A stretch of DNA of 9,101 nt from Candidatus Aminicenantota bacterium (GTDB lineage: Bacteria; Acidobacteriota; Aminicenantia; Aminicenantales; UBA8522), in NCBI GenBank assembly GCA_003524335.1, contig DQHV01000368.1:3523-12623 (forward strand), given 5' to 3'. This document shows, piece after piece, positions 6,018-9,101 of this stretch (the stretch's first letter is position 1; each line of letters starts with the position of its first letter). Below the pieces are notes generated by a model, which did no database searches, was not told the DNA's origin, and saw only the letters and a program-made list of their open reading frames with translations. The position numbers and the translations under genes were made by a program.

Positions 6018-6950
6018 TTGAAAGTCAGAGAATTCATCGAGAACAAGATCGTTGATATCAAGAAGACGGTGGGCGATGAAGCGGCCATTTCGGCCCTTTC
6101 GGGCGGCGTGGACAGCTCCGCCTGCACGGTCCTGGCCCACCGGGCGATAGGCGGCCGGCTCAAGGTCATCTTCATTGACGACGGGTTGATGCGGGAGGGC
6201 GAACCCCGGCAGGTTCAAGAGACATTCGGCAAGCTGGGGATCGGGGTGGATATCGTCGACGCCCAGGCGGAATTTTTCGGGGCCCTGGCCGGGAAAACCG
6301 ATCCTGAGGAGAAGAGGAAGGCGTTCCGCCAGACGTTCTACAGCGTTTTCGGCCGGGAGGTTTTAAAGAGCCGGGCCCGCTTCCTCGTCCAGGGGACGAT
6401 CGCCGCCGACATCATCGAGACCAAAGGCGGGATCAAGACGCAGCACAATATCCTGGAGCAGATCGGCATCGACCCGGAAAAAGCGTTTGGGTTTAAGGTC
6501 GTCGAGCCGATCAAGGAGCTCTTCAAGCCCGAGGTGCGGAGGGTGGCCAAGGAGTTGGGGCTCCCCGAGAGTGTTTATCGCCGGATGCCTTTCCCCGGAC
6601 CCGGGCTCATGGCCAGGGTGCTCGGCGAAGTGACGTCGGAGAGAGTGGCCATAGTGCGGAAGGCGACCGTGGTCGTCGAGCAGGAGATCCGCAAGCTGGC
6701 TCCGTTCCAGGCCTTTGCCGTTCTGCTCAACGACATGGGGACCGGGGTTGAGGGGGGACGGCGGAAATTCGGGCACGTCATCATCATCCGTTCGGTCGAA
6801 AGCCGCGACGCCATGAAGGCCCGGCCGACGCCCGTTCCTTGGGATATGCTGATGAAAATGTCGCGCCGGATCGTCAAAGAAATTCCGTCGGTGACCCGCG
6901 TGGCTTATGAATTGACGCCCAAACCGCCGGCCACAATCGAATACATCTAA
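6018..6950 (+). CDS. guaAB: GMP synthase, stand-alone ATP-pyrophosphatase subunit (GuaA subunit B)
   Basis: Converts XMP to GMP in the last step of guanine nucleotide synthesis, adenylating XMP and accepting ammonia from a glutaminase partner. The protein is 310 aa from a TTG start (6018), chosen because a GAGAGGAG ribosome binding site ends 7 bases upstream and the family's N-terminus (FIENKI...VGD) begins right after it. The PPi-loop ALSGGVDSS is at 26-34, FIDDGLMREGEP at 52-63, LVQGTIAADIIET at 123-135, GGIKTQHN at 137-144, RMPFPGPGL at 189-197, and the C-terminal dimerisation region ends KPPATIEYI (302-310; canonical proteins end PPATIEWE). The glutamine amidotransferase domain that precedes this in most bacterial GuaA (about 525 aa) is absent, and no room for it exists in the 519-bp upstream spacer. 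The length and motifs match two-subunit archaeal-type GMP synthases, so a separate glutaminase gene is expected elsewhere. REP-like hairpins lie on both sides. Confidence 0.93.
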   Translation: MKVREFIENKIVDIKKTVGDEAAISALSGGVDSSACTVLAHRAIGGRLKVIFIDDGLMREGEPRQVQETFGKLGIGVDIVDAQAEFFGALAGKTDPEEKRKAFRQTFYSVFGREVLKSRARFLVQGTIAADIIETKGGIKTQHNILEQIGIDPEKAFGFKVVEPIKELFKPEVRRVAKELGLPESVYRRMPFPGPGLMARVLGEVTSERVAIVRKATVVVEQEIRKLAPFQAFAVLLNDMGTGVEGGRRKFGHVIIIRSVESRDAMKARPTPVPWDMLMKMSRRIVKEIPSVTRVAYELTPKPPATIEYI

Positions 6951-6953
6951 TTC

Positions 6954-6994
6954 GGGGACACCATATCAATTTCCGAATTTCTTAAAAAATTCGG
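6954..6994. repeat. REP-like element with short hairpin just after guaAB stop
   Basis: GGGGACA (6954-6960) starts 4 bp after the stop codon. It is followed by a perfect 8-bp hairpin, CCGAATTT (6973-6980) and AAATTCGG (6987-6994), with loop CTTAAA. Its right arm overlaps the first two bases of the 41-nt hairpin copy B, so the two form a compound repeat. There is no T-run, so it is not a classical terminator, although it could slow polymerase or protect the 3' end of the guaAB transcript. Confidence 0.55.
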
Positions 6995-7033
6995 TGACAT
7001 GAACCGAATTTCTTAATTCGGTATCGTGTCACC
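6993..7033. repeat. REP-like 41-nt hairpin, copy B (downstream of guaAB)
   Basis: Same length and layout as copy A. GGTGACA (6993-6999) pairs with TGTCACC (7027-7033), and ACCGAATT (7003-7010) with AATTCGGT (7015-7022) around loop TCTT. Seven bases differ from copy A. Six are matched pairs (repeat positions 3/39, 13/28 and 14/27) that keep base-pairing, and the seventh is in the loop. Both copies have the same orientation. Confidence 0.75.
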
Positions 7034-7046
7034 AGAATTTTCTCAG

Positions 7047-7086
7047 CTTTCGCCTCTCCCTTGATGGGAGAGGCTTTGGAGAGGGT
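7047..7086. repeat. REP-like perfect 9-bp hairpin (CCTCTCCC type)
   Basis: GCCTCTCCC (7052-7060) and GGGAGAGGC (7066-7074) pair perfectly around loop TTGAT, followed by TTTGGAGAGGGTGGCT. Read on the minus strand it shares ACCCTCTCC and AAGGGAGA blocks with the element at 3123-3162. Only three Ts follow the stem, so on sequence alone I call it a dispersed palindrome rather than a terminator. Confidence 0.5.
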
Positions 7087-7108
7087 GGCTCATAGAAGCG
7101 CCAAACCG

Positions 7109-7137
7109 TTGAATTTCCTCGGCAAATCTGGTATTTT
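7109..7137 (+). promoter_or_regulatory. Promoter of the tRNA-Glu gene
   Basis: TTGAAT (7109-7114), a 17-bp spacer, then TATTTT (7132-7137). Transcription would begin near 7144, only a few bases before the mature tRNA 5' end at 7147. This short leader fits a singly transcribed tRNA gene. Confidence 0.55.
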
Positions 7138-7146
7138 AGCCCTCAC

Positions 7147-7219
7147 GGCGCTATCGTCTAGAGGCCCAGGACAGGTGGTTCTCAGCCATCAGACCGGGGT
7201 TCGAATCCCCGTAGCGCTG
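7147..7219 (+). tRNA. tRNA-Glu (anticodon CTC)
   Basis: A 73-nt cloverleaf. The acceptor is GGCGCTA (7147-7153) with TAGCGCT (7212-7218) and discriminator G7219. The D arm GTCTAGAGGCCCAGGAC is typical of bacterial glutamate tRNAs. The anticodon stem GGTGG/CCATC has one G-U pair and the loop is TTCTCAG, giving anticodon CTC, which reads GAG. The T arm is CGGGG-TTCGAAT-CCCCG with variable loop AGAC. The terminal 1-72 pair is G-U rather than G-C. CCA is not encoded (CTG follows the discriminator), so it must be added after transcription. No clear terminator is seen; the 100 bp to the next gene holds a CCATCT/AGATGG hairpin at 7278-7299 without a T-run. Confidence 0.95.
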
Positions 7220-7319
7220 CTGCTTCCGTTCTTCAATCTATCGCAATGCGAGCGGATACATCTGATTTGACTTGCCGCCATCTATTTGATAACAGATGGC
7301 CGAAGGAGAGTACGGTCAG

Positions 7320-8012
7320 ATGAAGAAGATAAATGCGGCCGCTTTTATTTTTCTGGCCGGCCTGACAGCAGGATGGCCGGGCGCAAGGGCCACAAGCCTC
7401 CAAGAGAAGAAACCGGAAGAAAAGCATAGGCCCATATCCCAGGAACGCATCTACAGATTCCCGCCACTCAACGTCGTCGTCGAGGACTTTCCCGCCCCCG
7501 GGCTGATCCTGGACATCGGCGGCGGGGGAGAGGGAGTCATCGGCCAGCTCAAGCACCAGCAGGTTGTGGCCATCGACCTGATCAAACGCGAGCTCGAAGA
7601 CGCCCCGGGCAAGCCTCTCCTGAAGATCGTCATGGACGCGCGGGACTTGAAGTTCCTCGATGATGATTTTTCCACGGCCACCGTCTTTTTTACCTTCATG
7701 TATATCGATGCCGCCGATCACGAACAGGTCTTCAGGGAGCTCTTCCGGGTGTTGGCTCCAGGCGGCCGGCTGCTCATCTGGGACGTCATCTTTCCGAAGC
7801 GGCTGGATGAAAAAAAAGATGTCGCCCTATTCCCTTTGAAGATCAGGCTGCCGGGAAAAGAGATCAATACCGGTTACGGAGTCGAATGGCCTGAGAATGA
7901 GCTGGGGATGGACCATTACATCGCTCTGGCCAAGAAGGCGGGGTTCGAAGTCATTACTCAGAAGGAACACGAGGGCTGGTTCTTCCTCGAGCTGATGAAG
8001 CTCAAGGATTAG
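7320..8012 (+). CDS. Class I SAM-dependent methyltransferase with apparent signal peptide
   Basis: A 230-aa protein from ATG 7320, chosen over an in-frame ATG at 7296. AAGGAGAG lies upstream of 7320, and only this start gives a clean signal peptide: MKKINAAAFIFLAGLTAGWP with an A-R-A cleavage site near residue 24. The mature part is a compact class I methyltransferase: LILDIGGGGEG at 62-72 (SAM-binding motif I), VVAIDL at 82-87 (motif II region), MDARDLKFLDDDFSTA at 105-120, and VLAPGGRLLIWDVIF at 144-158. A later GMDHYIALAKKAGFEVITQKE stretch (196-216) resembles the common end of this fold. The substrate cannot be read. A signal peptide on a SAM-using enzyme is odd, since SAM is cytoplasmic; the hydrophobic start may instead be an anchor. 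A weak promoter (TTGACT 7267-7272, GATAAC 7288-7293) lies upstream. Its last 11 bp overlap the convergent gene's 3' end. Confidence 0.8.
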   Translation: MKKINAAAFIFLAGLTAGWPGARATSLQEKKPEEKHRPISQERIYRFPPLNVVVEDFPAPGLILDIGGGGEGVIGQLKHQQVVAIDLIKRELEDAPGKPLLKIVMDARDLKFLDDDFSTATVFFTFMYIDAADHEQVFRELFRVLAPGGRLLIWDVIFPKRLDEKKDVALFPLKIRLPGKEINTGYGVEWPENELGMDHYIALAKKAGFEVITQKEHEGWFFLELMKLKD

Positions 8013-9101
8013 CCTCTGCTTTCGGCGGAGCCGCGGGAGACGACGGAACGGGCTTCTGCGTTTTCCCGGCCTTATCCCGCACCGAAAAGGACAGGGCGAT
8101 GAAGACCACTCCAACGAGGCAGACAAAAAGCGCTACCCAGATCACCGGGGAAAAGAGCTGGTCGATGATGCGCTCCGGGATCCATCTCAGCTTGTCCAAT
8201 ACCAGATCTCCGAGGTCGCTGGCCCAGCGGTCATGCCAGGAAAAAGGCGCCGCCTGGATCGCCCAGAGGGACAGGTATTTCGTGGCCAGGGACAGCAGAA
8301 GCGCCGGTATGCCGCCCACGAGGATAGAGGTCCCCGACCAGCGGCAGATGCCGGCCGGCGATGAGGCCGCAATGAGCGCGCCGAGGAAGATAAACGCGGC
8401 CGGGATGAGGAAGAGGAAATAGGAGAGGAGCGTGATTGTCCGGGAGAGGCCCAAGGGAAGGAATGGGAAAGTGCGGACACCCTCGAAGACTTCGAACTCG
8501 TTATCCATGTCGTTGGCGGCCCGGGCACGCGCCTCATTGAGCACCTGTTTGGCCACCACCGGGTCAGGCCGGCAGGCGGGAGGTTCAAAGTGGCGGCCGC
8601 CCTCCGTCGCCAAATCGCTCCAGGTTTTTTGCCCCCGCTCATCACAGGGAGGGAGGTTTTCGAGCGTCTTTTCGAGGAACAGGTCCACCTCCGGATGAAG
8701 GAGGGCCTCTTTGAGCGGCCGGAGGTCGATGACGATCGGCCTGGGCCTCCTCTCGCCCCTGAGCACGCGGCCGACCTGCTTCAGCGAATCGGACAGCTCT
8801 CCCCCCATCCACTCCAGGAGACCCGTCTTTTCCATTAATGCCCGCGGCGATATTCCGGTCTTGGCGGCCGCCTGAAACCAGGCCCGCGTGTCGCTGTCGC
8901 CTATATATTCTTCGTCCTGGGCTTCGCGGAAGATCTCATCCGCCGTCTCCGGGATGTCGGCGATGATCTTGCGGGGGAGTTCGGTGAGGAACTCGGGCGA
9001 GACCGAGGCCTTGATCATCCCTACGGCCCAGATGATCCCGAACAGCGAGGGAAGGCCGAAAAAGACAATCAGAATGAGTCCGATGAATCGCCTGGCGATA
9101 T
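8002..9101 (-). CDS. Membrane protein of unknown function, 5' end beyond window
   Basis: I do not recognise the family. The stop is TGA at 8002-8004. The frame stays open past the ATG at 9018 to the window edge, reading IARRFIGLILIVFFGLPSLFGIIWAVGMIK before it. That is a clear membrane segment, so the true start lies to the right and the ATG at 9016-9018 is internal. The protein has an N-terminal membrane helix, a soluble, acidic and charged region of roughly 150-190 residues (including LRGERRPRPIVIDLRPLKEA), then two or more hydrophobic segments (TITLLSYFLFLIPAAFIFLG and a SILVGGIPALLLSLATKYL stretch) and a final helix (FSPVIWVALFVCLVGVVFIA) followed by a proline/alanine-rich basic tail. The layout suggests a membrane protein with a large extracytoplasmic or cytoplasmic loop. 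It converges on the methyltransferase with an 11-bp overlap of 3' ends. Confidence 0.75.
   Translation of the reverse strand, partial: IARRFIGLILIVFFGLPSLFGIIWAVGMIKASVSPEFLTELPRKIIADIPETADEIFREAQDEEYIGDSDTRAWFQAAAKTGISPRALMEKTGLLEWMGGELSDSLKQVGRVLRGERRPRPIVIDLRPLKEALLHPEVDLFLEKTLENLPPCDERGQKTWSDLATEGGRHFEPPACRPDPVVAKQVLNEARARAANDMDNEFEVFEGVRTFPFLPLGLSRTITLLSYFLFLIPAAFIFLGALIAASSPAGICRWSGTSILVGGIPALLLSLATKYLSLWAIQAAPFSWHDRWASDLGDLVLDKLRWIPERIIDQLFSPVIWVALFVCLVGVVFIALSFSVRDKAGKTQKPVPSSPAAPPKAEANP

Noticed and set aside
7061..7270. 69-aa plus-strand frame
   Set aside because: It runs straight through the tRNA-Glu gene and starts inside a palindrome.
7278..7299. CCATCT/AGATGG hairpin as tRNA terminator
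   Set aside because: No T-run follows and it sits in the promoter/leader of the methyltransferase gene, so a terminator call is unsupported.
1..9101. CRISPR array, prophage, complete insertion sequence or defence island
   Set aside because: No regular direct repeats with spacers, no integrase, transposase or phage gene, and no known defence domain was visible in any frame.

Overview
This 9.1 kb window is GC-rich bacterial chromosome with strongly GC-biased third codon positions. It carries ordinary housekeeping genes, carbohydrate and lipid metabolism genes, and intergenic stretches rich in hairpins. The mix suggests a Gram-negative-type anaerobe or heterotroph of the Acidobacteriota/Aminicenantes kind: an archaeal-style stand-alone GMP synthase ATPase subunit, a fused fatty-acid-kinase-like protein, secreted glycosidases, and non-ATG starts. 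That placement is an inference from gene content, not something the sequence proves.

Layout. (1) 1-1019 (+): 3' part of a bile acid:sodium symporter (BASS) family transporter, cut by the window edge. (2) 1067-1357 (-): C-terminal remnant of a glycosidase-like protein with no N-terminal part. (3) 1473-3059 (-): complete secreted GH113-like beta-mannanase-type glycosidase with a C-terminal beta-sandwich-like domain. (4) 3331-3618 (+): small 95-aa hypothetical gene with a clear ribosome binding site. (5) 3720-5498 (+): fused DhaL/FakA-like kinase plus DegV/FakB-like fatty-acid-binding protein. (6) 5499-6017: 519-bp intergenic stretch with a terminator, a possible promoter, several strong hairpins (a candidate structured RNA) and a REP-like hairpin. 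(7) 6018-6950 (+): stand-alone GMP synthase ATP-pyrophosphatase subunit, TTG start. (8) 6954-7074: more REP-like hairpins. (9) 7147-7219 (+): tRNA-Glu(CTC) with its own promoter. (10) 7320-8012 (+): small methyltransferase with an apparent signal peptide. (11) 8002-9101 (-): multi-pass membrane protein of unknown function, running off the right edge and overlapping the methyltransferase tail to tail by 11 bp.

How the genes relate. There is no long operon. Most genes look like single transcription units separated by hairpin-bearing spacers. The clearest non-textbook signal is a pair of 41-nt hairpins on either side of the GMP synthase gene. They differ at seven positions: six form three compensatory base-pair changes and one is in the loop. 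The hairpin structure, not just its sequence, is therefore conserved. I see no CRISPR array, complete insertion sequence, phage gene or recognised defence system.
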